From Ophthalmolycus amberensis (Eukaryota > Chordata > Actinopteri > Perciformes > Zoarcidae): DNA of 64,000 bases. Each line of letters begins with the position of its first letter. Within the stretch, counting starts at the first letter, position 1. Positions 1 to 12,570 of this stretch are shown piece after piece. The DNA lies in NCBI GenBank assembly GCA_024529925.1, contig JAFEUB010001422.1, positions 583,501 through 647,500 of the forward strand, read 5' to 3'. Made by a program: the position numbers and the translations under genes. A model generated the notes under the pieces. It saw only the letters and a program-made list of their open reading frames with translations, was not told where the DNA came from and searched no databases.

Positions 1-202
1 TCTGTAGGGCTGTGCCACATCCAATCAATTTCAGCAAACATCCCAGTATGATTTAATGCAAAAACAATTAAGGTATCAAACACGTATTACTACTTTGCAG
101 TTAAATATTTAACTTTTATTCCAACATGAAAAAAGCAGTTAATAACACTTTGACAAACACGTCAGGACATCTTATTTGTGTCACCCACACAGGGAATTCA
201 GT

Positions 203-520
203 ATAATATAATAATATATAAATCATATAATATGCTGTATAATATAATAATATAATAATATCATATAATAGATAAATCATATAATATAATAATATATATA
301 TCGTATAATAATATATCTATCATACAATAATATATATATTGTATAATAATAATATATATATAAGAATTCATATATCGTATAATATAATATATATATCATA
401 TAATATGCTGTATAATATGATATATATATCATATAATAATATTTATATCGTATAATAATATATATATCATATAATAATATATATATCATATATTAATATT
501 CACTATAATATAAAACACAC
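203..520. repeat. AT-rich degenerate microsatellite
   Basis: The stretch consists almost only of A and T in degenerate repeats of ATAT/TATA blocks separated by short cat/cgta interruptions, followed by a short ACAC run. Reading frames across it are tyrosine/isoleucine-rich artefacts of the repeat and are not genes. Confidence 0.9.
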
Positions 521-819
521 ACACATATATCATTATTTATTTATAACTATATATCCATTTCTCAGACAGCTAAATTGTATGTCAGTCATTTATATCTTTA
601 ATCAGTATTAAAGCATCATTGGCTAAACTGCTTCACAGACCCGCCTCTTTGGGGCAGATTGCATGCTGGGTGTGTGAGTGTGTGTGTGTGTGTAGGGGTG
701 CTGCCGGCTCGCAGATGGAAACCATGAGTGTGAATACAGATCGCGAGGAGTAGTATAAATATCAGTCAGCGATTGTCTACTGTAAGTATTAGAGTAAATT
801 TAACGTGTTCTGTGAAACA

Positions 820-965
820 TAGAATATAGTCGGGGTCGGCGATCTCAGCGCGAGGGCCGGTTGGTGATGGAGGTGGGCCGGTATTGGAACACCCCAACCC
901 CGTCGGCCTACCGGAGATTTCCCCGGTATCCCCTACGGCCAGCCCGCCCCTGGTCAACATAGACT
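820..965. repeat. GC-rich dispersed repeat fragment
   Basis: A GC-rich island in AT-rich surroundings, with alternating ggccggt, cggcctaccgg and ccccggtatcccc blocks. On the minus strand it resembles a widespread animal repeat with the pattern GGCTGGCC...ACCGGG...CCGGTNGGCCGACGG. The family is recalled from general knowledge and was not searched. A 64-codon minus-strand frame here looks like chance. Confidence 0.45.
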
Positions 966-2372
966 AAATATGGAAAACACGATTGGCCCAGAGGGTTGCT
1001 GCTCAACCACGTCTCAGTACTTGTCAAAGAGGTGTTAAACGTACACAATCATGTCTGGACATGTCTTATAATGTCCATTTGACATCAGTGACTCTCATTT
1101 GTTAGAATTCTGGATCATGATTTATATTTTCTTGTTTTCCTTTCATATGAATTCTGCTTGTTTACTGGACCAGTTTAGATGTAATGAAAATATGAGTTTG
1201 TTCTTCATGGTAATAATGACTCCACTACCCACAATACCCCGTGTGTTTCATAATGGATATATTTTGTTTGATTCAGCTCTTATTATATATTTTGTGATAG
1301 AAGCTGACGTGCCTTTACCTTCGCCTCATGTTCATGTTTCATGGAGTCTGCTACAGTGTAGAAGCCCAAATGTGAAGCTGACAGATGTCTGCTGGCATTA
1401 AGGGTTCACGTGTCGTCTGGCGCTGAGCATTAGCATTAGTTGTTAAACGACACTGTAACACACTGCTGCTGCAGAGGACATTTTTAAAAAAAGACTGTTT
1501 TATTGTCATGCACAAAATGCTGTATTGTCGTCCAGTATTAAAAAGTCATCTTATTCCTTTCTTTCCTCGGTTCAGTTTCTGTCCGAATTATATTTAATAA
1601 GGGAATGTATGTTATGAATGGATTCTCTTCTCTTTAATGTGTTGACTCCTATTCTCCTGTGTTCTCCCAGTCTCACTAATAAGCACCAACATGAAGCATG
1701 CGATGGAAGATTTGAAAAACTCGACAGCAATGTCTCTTTCCAGAGACGATCCACAGACCTTGTTGTGAGCAGAAACTTAGACGTTCCCTTGTGTAACTTA
1801 CTAAATAACAATTTAACGTGGTCAGATGATATTCTCTCCACCAATAATTCACACATCTCTCTCCAAACATATGTATGAATGCATCACAAGGCCATGAACA
1901 CAGGTATTAGGTTGTGTACAGTCTAAGGGAGTTGGCGTGGTTTGACGAGGATCAGAGGAAAGTTGATCTTTTAATCTGAGGGCGTGAGTAGGCCCACGCG
2001 GAAGCTGCATGTTATCAGATCTGTTGCCTGTTCTGCTACATCACTTCCTTTGAACTGATGGACAGAAACTTTACATAACAGGCTTACATCACTCATTTTG
2101 CATAGATGTCGTACGGGTATGGTCATATGCATATTCTCTCAAGATATAAAAGATGTTTTTTTTGTTCATTTTAACTCGTTTCTTATTTTCCGTGATGTCA
2201 TGTTACAAAGAGTCGCAGTATTGGACAAAGATGTCCGCTGGATCAGGAAGTCTTTAAGTACTGCAAGTAGACAGGTTCAAGATTTATAATTTGAGTGATA
2301 AAAATAATCTGTAATAGTCATATTTATAAGTAGCCATAAGAAACCACACAGCATATCACCAGTCATAAAACC
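966..2372. other. Intergenic, no gene recognised
   Basis: Between the GC-rich repeat and the tubulin polyadenylation signal I see no conserved protein, RNA gene or clear repeat. Open frames near 1099-1401 and 1572-1878 overlap on opposite strands and show no family resemblance. Confidence 0.6.
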
Positions 2373-2378
2373 TTTATT
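2373..2378 (-). terminator. Polyadenylation signal of the beta-tubulin gene
   Basis: TTTATT on the plus strand reads AATAAA on the minus strand, about 300 bases after the tubulin stop codon. No competing canonical signal was noticed between it and the stop. Confidence 0.55.
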
Positions 2379-2675
2379 AAGTTTTTAATTTTTGTTGCTG
2401 AATGAAATCATTTCATTCCTAAAGGAAGTGAGAAGAAGACAGAAGAAACATTTAGAAACCAAGACTAGGAACATCCTTTGCATTCTTGCTAAGGCTGGAC
2501 AAGAGTTCAATATTTTCACTTGATGCCTATCAGTAGAATTACTGGGCAATTATTATAACTGTTGTCCAAAACAATTGATTTAATAACAGTATTTAATAAC
2601 TACAACAATATGAACCTGTGTTGACCGAGCCCTAACTGGCACAGAACAAAAAAACAAAAGGGTCATGGTAGGCAT

Positions 2676-5299
2676 CTAGGCCATGTCCTCTTCACCCTCT
2701 TCCTCAAACTCCCCCTCTTCCTCAGCAGTGGCCTCCTGGTACTGCTGGTACTCGGACACCAGGTCATTCATGTTGCTCTCAGCCTCAGTGAACTCCATCT
2801 CGTCCATGCCCTCGCCCGTGTACCTGAAACAAGTAAGCTCTTACTCACATGCGTTATGTCTATGAATTCTGGGTAAAAAGCAAAGTGCAGGAAAATTCTC
2901 CCCACTGTCCTGACACCAGCCTTCTCTTACTCACCAGTGGAGGAAGGCCTTGCGGCGGAACATGGCAGTGAACTGCTCAGAGATGCGCTTAAACAGCTCC
3001 TGAATGGCCGTGCTGTTGCCAATGAAGGTGGCGGCCATCTTGAGGCCACGGGGCGGGATGTCGCAGACGGCAGTCTTGACGTTGTTGGGGATCCACTCCA
3101 CGAAGTAGCTGCTGTTCTTGTTCTGCACGTTCAGCATCTGCTCGTCCACCTCCTTCATGGACATGCGGCCCCGGAAGATGGCGGCGACCGTGAGGTAGCG
3201 CCCGTGGCGGGGGTCGCACGCTGCCATCATGTTCTTGCTGTCGAACATCTGCTGGGTGAGTTCGGGAACTGTCAATGCCCTAGAAGGAGACAGACAATAT
3301 AAATTAGGATTAATTTCAAATTCATGAAACTTGAGGTCTGTTAGAGTCTCTAAAAAGCAAGCTCCTGCCTCTCTACCTGTACTGCTGGCTGCCTCGGCTG
3401 GTCAGCGGGGCAAAGCCCGGCATGAAGAAGTGCAGCCTGGGGAAGGGCACCATGTTGACGGCCAGCTTCCTCAGATCAGCGTTGAGCTGGCCGGGGAAGC
3501 GCAGGCAGGTGGTCACCCCGCTCATGGTGGCGGAGACGAGGTGGTTGAGGTCACCATAGGTGGGCGTGGTGAGCTTCAGCGTGCGGAAGCAGATGTCATA
3601 CAGGGCCTCATTATCAATGCAGAAGGTCTCGTCGGTGTTCTCCACCAGCTGGTGGACGGAGAGGGTGGCATTGTATGGCTCCACCACTGTGTCCGACACC
3701 TGGAGCAGGAGAGGGGAGACAAAAGAGAGGAAGAGGGAACAGCATTAAAAACATTGAGGAGCACATGGAGGGGCAAATATTTAAAGTTGAAACATGCGTA
3801 TCATGTGAACCTTGGGAGAAGGCACCACGCTGAAAGTGGTCATGATGCGGTCCGGGTACTCCTCTCGGATCTTGCTGATGAGCAGGGTGCCCATGCCGGA
3901 GCCGGTGCCTCCTCCGAGGGAGTGCGTGAGCTGGAAGCCCTGGAGGCAGTCGCAGCTCTCTGCCTCCTTCCTCACCACATCCAGGACCGAGTCCACCAGC
4001 TCGGCCCCCTCGGTGTAGTGGCCTTTGGCCCAGTTGTTTCCTGCGCCGCTCTGGCCTGTATTACATGCAAATACAGTCATCTGTCACAGCTGGGGTGTCG
4101 ACACATTAACTCGCAGTGAGGGGTGCATACACTGAAAGGAGACTGGCTCCTTCACTTGTGCAGAGGAAACTCTTTATAGATACACCGCTTTAAAATATGA
4201 CGGACTCCCATAAACCCAAGTCAAAAGACACATTTGTTCACATTTAAAATTCTCACCAAAGACAAAGTTGTCTGGTCTAAAGATTTGGCCAAAGGGACCA
4301 GACCTCACAGAGTCCATGGTGCCTGGCTCCAAGTCCACCAGCACGGCACGGGGGACATATTTGCCACCTGGAGATTTAAAAAAACAAGCAGACAAATCAC
4401 TGGTATTATTACAAGTTACACACACGGTGCTGGGAGCTTTTTTTGTTCGTATGCATTAATTACTTTGCCTTATTAAATGTTGAAAAAATGTAAGGGTTGG
4501 ATTTCAATTACAGCAGTCACACAGAGCTACAAGAGAGCACACATATATGCAAAAATGCTTCGTGAACGGTTTACTTTTAATTTGGTCGTAAATGCTTCTA
4601 TAGCCCTTTAGGACCTGGCCTCAAAATATGACAATCGATTAAAGCCAACGCCCTCATATTCCTCGTATATATTTGGGATAATATCATTCGTGAGCTGGAT
4701 GGTTTGTTGGTTTGTTCTACCATGGAAACGGCAACTAGGAAGGAGAGTTCACTGTGACTTCTAGTGGCTTCTAATGGTTTCCAACGGGTTAGGGATAACG
4801 TGGCCCTGCTGGATAGCTTCGGTACTAACGGAATTTCCCGTTACTGAATCACTTTGGTTCCTTTAGATTAGCTATCGTTAACTCTGTAGGAGCCCAAAGC
4901 ACAGTGCGGCTAACCTGACGCCTCGTTGAAGTACACGTTGATCCGCTCCAGCTGCAGGTCGCTGTCCCCGTGGTACGACCCGGTAGGGTCGATGCCGTGC
5001 TCGTCGCTGATCACCTCCCAGAACTACAACCAGGAGAAACAGAGAGTGGGGGTTAACGATTATATGAACAGGCTAACTAGCACGACGTATCCTCACGAGT
5101 CAAACCTATCGTTGGTACGGAAACCACGGCCCCATTAGCGTCGTTGCTAAGTAAGCTAACCTATCAGCCCGCCCAAACCAACTAACAGTCACGCCATTTT
5201 TCATTGTGTTAAGACTGCTCTTTAAAACAAAGCTATTGGTACCTTAGCGCCTATCTGGTTTCCACACTGGCCCGCCTGCAGGTGCACGATTTCCCTCAT
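2676..5299 (-). CDS. tubb4b: Beta-tubulin, class IV-like (TUBB4B type), 7 coding exons
   Basis: GTP-binding beta subunit of the tubulin heterodimer that builds cytoplasmic and axonemal microtubules. Coding exons (minus): 5243-5299, 4915-5023, 4257-4367, 3811-4055, 3377-3699, 2935-3279, 2676-2823. These sum to 446 codons (445 aa), the usual family length. The protein starts MREI, the N-terminal tetrapeptide used in tubulin mRNA autoregulation. It has the GGGTGSGMG nucleotide-binding loop in exon 4, and ends in an acidic tail (EGEFEEEGEEDMA) closest to class IV isotypes as I recall them. The first three introns sit at classical vertebrate positions. The three that split the normally single last exon (3700-3810, 3280-3376, 2824-2934) are unexpected. 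Paralogue assignment within the class is uncertain. Confidence 0.93.
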
Positions 5300-5435
5300 T
5301 TTGACGGTAATTAAACAATCTTTCGAACAACGACCGAAACAGAGCTGTTAATGTAGATGTTACACTCTCGCGCTTCAGCAACGGACTAACCTAGGAAGGT
5401 GGGGCCAGGCCAACTATAGCGGACCGATTTATGCT

Positions 5436-5482
5436 ATTGGTCCAACGAAATGTCGGTCACGGTACAGCGGACATCCCATTGG
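5436..5482 (-). promoter_or_regulatory. Two CCAAT boxes upstream of beta-tubulin
   Basis: ATTGG occurs at 5436-5440 (in ctattggtccaa) and at 5478-5482 (in cccattggtcaa). Both read CCAAT toward the tubulin gene, 137 and 179 bases upstream of its start codon. Paired CCAAT boxes (NF-Y sites) fit a broadly expressed promoter. No clear TATA box was seen. Confidence 0.5.
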
Positions 5483-6599
5483 TCAACAGAATGTGTTGAG
5501 TTTGGATTGGATGGTTCTCTGCGAGTGTCTTGGTGGCACCGGATATAATCTAATACATGACGCAGAGACACTCAGACACTCACTAAACCAAATCAGCTTT
5601 GTTTTAGCCTCTAATAATAATTCTAATAATAATGTATTTATCTTAATCTGTAATACACGAGCCTGCTGCTCAAGAAATGTAATAATAGATCAAATAGGCA
5701 AACATTGAGGCGATAGATGATCATCTTTGATAACGCATACCTAACTTTCATGAACAGTTTTAATGTTAAAATATTTTAGTGTGATCGCACGATGTTTATT
5801 AAGCGACAAGTAGCCTATCTAACTAATCCTACACGTTCGGTCGTCATGGAAGAAGAGGAATGATGAAGTCATTGTTGTAGCTGCCCTGCCCATAAAATGG
5901 CGGTGTATGGCGTTATAATACAGGGCTACCCAAACCACGTGATGCACAAGGGGCTTCTTGTACACTGAACTGCGTCAAGGGGGTTTATGCTGTCGGTTTA
6001 TTCTTCAATCTGTTTAATCATTTTTTTACCAAATAGAGTCAAATCATTTCGTTAAAATTCCAAGTTTCCCTCCTCCATAAATGATACAGCTTCAACAGAC
6101 GTCACAGGATAATAATATTAGGATAATTTTCTGGTGATAAATCATTTCCAACAAATGTAATGGTGTGCTGCTTGCTAGCTCTGATACAATAGAGTGCACC
6201 AAAGCCTGTGGAACCATTATTTTAAGGGGAATACAAATTACCTTTGTCACCTTATTATATTATCCAACAGAACAGTTAAGATTTAATTCATCGCAGAATT
6301 CTCCATATTGTAATATGTTTGCAAATGTGTCCATTATGTGGCTCATAGACCAGATTCCTCTTTCAATCCAAGCTCCGAATTATTTTACATTTATGAATGT
6401 TTTTATGAATGTTGTGAATTATTTTATTATCAAGTGGAGGATTGTCTCTGAGCATACATCAAATAATGAACAGTTTGTGTGGATGTCCTTTCTTAGACTT
6501 TGGAGGGTGAATTTTGTTGGATAGAGCCTTATCTCATAAACTTACCTCATGTCTGGTAGCACTGTAGACATTTAGAAGGCAAAGTCTTTCTTCCAAGGT
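5483..6599. other. Intergenic, no gene recognised
   Basis: AT-rich sequence with no recognisable exon or RNA gene. A 119-codon plus-strand frame at 6165-6524 has no family resemblance and is probably chance. Confidence 0.55.
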
Positions 6600-7038
6600 A
6601 TTTCTTGCACACATTCATTCCAATAGGACCCTTCACACCCTGAACACAAGCTGTTCCAACTCCTCCCCTCTGGTAGGCGCTACAGAGCTCTGTACGCCAA
6701 AACCACCAGACACAGGAACAGCTTCTTTCCACTGGCCGTCACTCCTCATGAACAATAAATAATATTGCACTACTACCTCTGTTTGCACTACTGTATTATA
6801 TATATAGATACACTTCTTTTGGGATATATTTATACTTATATTGTATATAGCTGTTAAATGTTTATACCTACATCTGTTCTACTGTTTTGCTGCCCTTTTT
6901 TATTCTTATATATTTTTCCTTGTTTATTTTAAATAGTGTATTGTATGTCCATTGAGAGCGGAGTGGAAACCGGAGACAAATTCCATGTATGCGTAAGCAT
7001 ACATGGCCAATAAAGCTGATTCTGATTCTGATTCTGAT
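6600..7038 (+). mobile_element. 3' end of a CR1/L2-type LINE
   Basis: One frame from about 6651 encodes LLPSGRRYRAL and then RNSFFPLAV, the pattern found at the C-terminus of CR1/L2/Rex1-like reverse transcriptase proteins. An AT-rich 3' UTR follows, ending in aataaagc plus a short gattct repeat tail near 7013-7038, typical of these elements' 3' ends. Only the end is present, so this is a 5'-truncated dead copy. The exact left boundary is unclear. Confidence 0.6.
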
Positions 7039-7555
7039 AAGCTTATATTTCTGTTATTATTTCTGTGACCATAAGAAAAGCACAATTTTCCAACAAATAA
7101 ATGTGCCTGTTTTGTTCTTCCAAAAGGCTCAACTATTAATCCAAAACACATTACCATTTCATGACAATCAAAGTTTTTAACAGTGTACATAGAAAGCACA
7201 ATCGTTGTTTAAGATAATAAATATAAGATAGAAAGGACAATACAGAAAAAAACTCAATGAAATTAAATACAAGAAATACATTAATACAATTTCTAAAAGA
7301 AGATTGAATTCAAGTATTTTCCGATATGTAGTTAGAATATTCAATTGCACACATAACTGTTTATTTTATGAACTTTCATTTTATGAAGTTCATCAAATGT
7401 GTTCGAATTGGGAAAGAAAACAGAAAATATCGCTCATTTAACAAAAAACCTGTCCCCATTAAATTCACCAAATTAACAATAAAATCAATAAACTGGATAA
7501 TATATTAGGATAATAAACTGGTAATTTTTTTCTCTCGAGCGCCTCCCTCGTCAAA
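7039..7555. other. Intergenic upstream of nrde2
   Basis: AT-rich and without recognisable features except the cyclic-AMP-type site at its right edge, listed separately. Confidence 0.55.
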
Positions 7556-7563
7556 TGACGTCA
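7556..7563 (+). promoter_or_regulatory. Perfect CRE (CREB/ATF site) at the nrde2 promoter
   Basis: TGACGTCA, extended to the 10-base palindrome ATGACGTCAT (7555-7564), lies 35 bases before the nrde2 start codon, within or next to the expected core promoter. The site matches the full CRE consensus. Its use is inferred from position only. Confidence 0.5.
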
Positions 7564-7597
7564 TGTTCATGCGACTGTTTATGTGCGACATACCGTC

Positions 7598-10500
7598 ATG
7601 GCGCTGTTTCCAGCTTTTGCTGAATTACAGATTGACAAAGTTGAAGATTCGTCCAAAGGTGATCACTCTTTCATGTAGCTTCTGTTTTAACATGGATTGA
7701 TAGTCCCCTCAATGCTGTGTTTTCACTGTGTTGAGAAGATACACCTGTTGAACTACGAGCTAACTCATAGTAACTGTCCTAACGTCCGTCCACCGTTGCC
7801 TTTGACTGACAGACGTTAGCGTTAGCTTACCTTCTTGTCAGTGAGTTTACATTCCCCCACACGGTTACTTCTGAAAGCCAGGATACCTATTTCTACCTAT
7901 GGCTACTATTTTGTTTGCTTCGTATTTCATGCTGTTGTCAGTCAGCTTCATGTAGACTTGATTTTAATACTATCCAGGATCCTGATCCTAGTCTATGGCA
8001 GTGCAGGCATGCCTTTGACTCATAATCTGTCATTTCTGTACTCACTGAGTTAACTCAGTCTGGTTTCTGGCTTCCTAGACTTTGGTGTACTTACCCATCG
8101 TGTGGCTTCAGCTTCTCCATCTAATCTTCAGTACTGTAAGTACGAGAGACATGTATCCCCTGCAGTATTAGGATATGATGTGTCCACATGGGATTAAAGA
8201 AGAAAAAATAAAGTTACTGCTGTGATACTACACCGCATGTAAACACTCAGTGAGTGATACTCACCATCAACATCTCTCAGTCCTCCTGCTGATTACTGAA
8301 TAACGTTTTTTAATTCTTCTTTTAGAACTAAACTGGCTGACCAATAAGAGTTTTCAGACTGGGGATGCCCTCTCTCTGCACAGTCGCTTTTTTGAGAAGA
8401 CCAATGAGAGGCCGAACGAGAAGGAATCGAGGTACAGATCAAAACCCAAAGCTAGTTTCTTTGCTTGCAGACACAATACTGGACATTCTGCTTTACATGT
8501 TCAACCTTGTGATTCGTAGCATCTTTTAGATTTCCTCTTTATGAGAAAGCCAATGTCAGTGACACATGCTGCGATTTTATTGTTGCTTCTATATGATTGT
8601 TTTATTACATTTTCTGATCTTTTTACATTACGCATTTCTCCTTTTGTTTTCATTTGTTTCTATGTTGTCATTCTTCTCGGTTGCATCTGTTTTTTCTTCA
8701 TTCTGTTCACTCTCACACACAAACCCTGTTTAGAAACTTGCCAAAATAACTTTTCCCGTACATGTATTAGAAGTACATGAACATTTGTCAAATACATTCT
8801 TGGTTTTGCTTGAGGCAGGTTATTAATGGGTAACGTTGAGTTCACCTTACAATCCTCAGTGTTGGCAGAGATGTGAGTTCTGCAGAAGAGGAGGAGGAGG
8901 GTAATGTGCAACCTAAAAAGAAGAGAAAGAAGAAGAAAAAGAAGAAAAAACACAAAAAGAAGAGTGGGAGATATTCGGACAGCAGTGGGACAGACTCAGA
9001 AACCGTTTTCCCCAGTGACCTCAAAAGGGTGCAAGAGGCAGACAGGTATAGATGCACACTTTTACATCACACATGCTTACACTCTTAAATGTTCACACAA
9101 TAGCACTGGCTTGCTTCTGTTCTGTATTGATGGTTGGCATCTGTGCTGCCATGCAGTCCCCAGGTTGCTCCGTTAGGAAGCTGTTTCTCCTGGTTGGATG
9201 ACCTCCAGTTGCCCGCGAAGCAGCTATTCTGTGTGGACCGTAAAGCCGACCCAGCCAACTGGACGTACAAGTCCCTGTACAGAGCAGACGTAGCCAGGTA
9301 ACACACACACACACACTTACACTCTGCACCACGAGGGCAATGCCTTGGCATGTCCTGGAAGTGTGATGAAACTCTCCATGTGTACCAGGTATAGGAGGAA
9401 AGGCAGCTCGTCCTTGGGTCTGGACCCCCGCAGACAGGGAGTCAGCTGGGAGGAGTCAGAGTCAAATAAGAAACATAAAGGCGGGGACAGGAAGAAAGCA
9501 GCAGACAGATACTTCTCTGCAGTCAGTCGCCAGCTGCTGAGGTCCGAGCCCCCTGCTCCCACGTTACCTAGGGTTCCTGAGCGCGGCGATGCCGTCGGCC
9601 CCGCCTCCTTCCTCCCTCTGGGTGACAATGAGGAGAACAAAGGAGGAGAGACAGGTAAGAGATTTAGCCTCAACAGGCGGTGAAGGGGTAGGCTTAACCA
9701 TCTCAAAAAGTAAGCCAAAAACCTGGTGTTGTTTTTTCAATACAAAAAAATGTCACGTGTCAATCCAGGTGTCAGAGTGCAGACATGGTCAGTGAATCCT
9801 CTCGGTGTGTATGACTCCTCCACGGCCCTCTGGCTGCAGGGGAAGGGGCCGACGGAGCAGCGGCAGCAGCAGGACACCCAGACGGGGCAGAGTGCGGCGC
9901 CTTTGGCCGGGAGGACGGAAGAGTTTAACAGGCGGCTCAGAGAGCAGCCAGCAGACGCGCAGCTATGGATAGAATTCATACGATACCAGGTATGACGAGA
10001 CTCCTTCTGTTACTATATAGACTGCCTCTTTGTTCCGCTTCACTTGCCTTGCAATCAGCTTTGAATTGAGAGGATGTGCTGTACATTTTGTTTGTGTAAA
10101 TGTTTATGTGTCAGTGCTTGCGTGCGTGGTTTGTACACTTGTGTATTACAATCCGGTTATAAGGCCTGTAGAACCACGGACCGTCTCACATGCTGGATAT
10201 CAAATCACATGTTTTCACGCCCTCTATATTCTAACTTTCAATATGTATCGTATATATGACACCAGTGGGATAGTCATATTAGCCGAATATCATCACCAGA
10301 CCAATAATCTGAACTCTACCTGTTTATTATTTTTCAACCATTAAGTGGTTCCTGAAGTTATTCCTATGCAGCACTAGTTCTAAACCTCCCTCCTCTCCCT
10401 CTCCAGGATGAGCTGAGTGCGATGGCGTTTGGCGGCGAGGAGCAGCAGCAGCAGGGCAGCGATGGGGCCGAGCGGCGTAAGTCTTCCTACAGAGCGGTCC

Positions 10501-11470
10501 TGGAGAAGAAGCTGAGCATCGCGGAGCGCGCAGTGGCCACCAACCACGGCTGCGTAGCTCTGCAGCTGGAGAGGCTCAGGATCTGCCAAGAGCTCTGGGA
10601 GCCTTCGCTTCTGGCTAAAGAATGGAAGAAACTGGTCAGTCTACAGTCTTTGTGTGTTTCCATGAAACTCACGCAGGGCTTCTGTATTTTGACTCCAGCT
10701 GTGGTTTATTCCTTTGCTCTAAAAAGAGTGGAAAATAGCCGTACTCTACATTTTGTATGTGGTTTATTCAGTTTCACTCCTGTCTGTTTACAAGCAAAGC
10801 CTCCTCCACATTTAAATGGATCACTTTCTATAACCATGTATTGAATGCTTCTCTGAGCATTTTTGTCACTGGCAAATGTTGACGTGTCTGTAGACCAAAG
10901 CTTATAGTAATTCTAATGCTAACTCCTGTTTTATCTCGTGTCTCAGGTGTTCCTCCACCCAAACAGTGCCCCCTTGTGGAGGGAGTATCTGCTGTTCACC
11001 CAGAGCTACTTCAGCAACTTCACCGTGTCAAAGGTCAACGCCGCGTACGGGAAGTGTCTAAGCACGCTCAGTGCGGTGCACGACGGCAGCATGGTCTCTC
11101 ACCCGGCCCTACCAGGGCTTGAGGAGGATATGTTGGGTAACAGAGATGTTGTTTAGCCTTTACTTATCCAGTGCTTCCAGTACTTATTCAGTTACCCTGC
11201 TCAGTTTCATCACCAGCTTCTGTCACAAGGCGGTCACACCTGATGCATCATATACGTATTTTTGTCTGTGCTCAATGCTTATTGAAAGTTGTTGTAATTG
11301 TTCCTGGTTGTCTTTGCTTTCTTTCTGTCCAGATATCTTCACCCAGCAGTGTCATTTCCTGCGTCAGTCTGGTCACTCAGAGAAAGGAATTTCTCTGTTT
11401 CAGGCCATGATCGACTTTACTTTCTACAAACCTGACAGCGTACGAAAACTGTCCACCAAGCAGCAGGTAA

Positions 11471-11501
<31 letters not shown>

Positions 11502-12525
11502 AAAGCAATACAACTTTACAGACTAATCCTAACTTTAATACTCATTTGAATTGCAAATCTAAGCCGAATGCTGGTGATTAATGCAGCCAGTCATTTCTTT
11601 GCCCAGACTAAGAAATAGTCAAGCACATGACCGCCCCGAAAAACCACAACTTGTAACTTCTTCACTTCAGTTTTTGTATCTACGACGTGGTAATTAGGGA
11701 GCTTCAGAGGTGCTGGGAGGTGGATCTCGTCACCTTTGGACAGAATTAGCAGAACGTTTGACCACTTGTAGTGCTAGGGAGCGATGCTTTTACCATCAGT
11801 CTTGTTTGTATTGAACATGCACACAACGACACACATGCAAGCAGCAATACACATTCCTCCCAATGGGTTCATGCTATTCAACTGATTGACAACTGATGCC
11901 AGTAACGTATAAAGAAGCATAGCGGTGTGCCAACAGAGGCAGTGAAGAAGAAGTCTGCTAGCTAGCAAACATGGGTGTAAACAGTACAGGATTTAAAATA
12001 TGTTAGACTTCACACAATAGTAACACTGAATGTAAAAGTAACTTTTGCGTTTTTACAAGAAAACTCCACAGGGCACCTTTAAAACCAGCAGACATGAGAG
12101 TGGTACAGATTCTTCATCTAAAACTAAGCAAGAAAGCAAAAGATGTGTACTTTCCAAAATGTTGAACTACTTCTTTAATGAAGCAGACCAGCAAAACGTG
12201 GTCACGTAGAATGATTGTTCTTTTTATGGGCATTGAAAAAAAACACCAGAGGACACCCACCAGTGCGCCTAAATGAGGAGATTAAATTCTGTTTTTATGT
12301 GTGTACAGGTTGAGTTCTTTGAGCCGTTCTGGGACAGCGGGGAGGAGAGGGTTGGAGAGTTGGGGGCCAGAGGCTGGAAAGCCTGGATGCTCCAACAAGA
12401 GCGAGGAGGGTGGCTGCAGCCCAGTGCAGGTGAAACACACACTGTTGACGTAAATCCTGGAATAATCTCTAAATTGATTTGCGGGCTAAAATCGTGAAAA
12501 CGACAAGAGAACCAGAGTCATGTTC

Positions 12526-12570
<45 letters not shown>

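Noticed and set aside
277..489. 70-codon minus-strand frame rich in Tyr and Ile
   Set aside because: Product of an AT microsatellite.
3331..4119. Long 262-codon plus-strand open frame
   Set aside because: It is the antisense shadow of beta-tubulin exons; the minus-strand frames encode conserved tubulin with proper splice sites.
4789..4799. Homing endonuclease (I-SceI-like) site, tagggataac
   Set aside because: Only the first ten bases of the site match; expected by chance and without biological context.
8841..9057. Phe/Leu-rich minus-strand frame
   Set aside because: Antisense of the lysine-rich coding exon 3 of nrde2.
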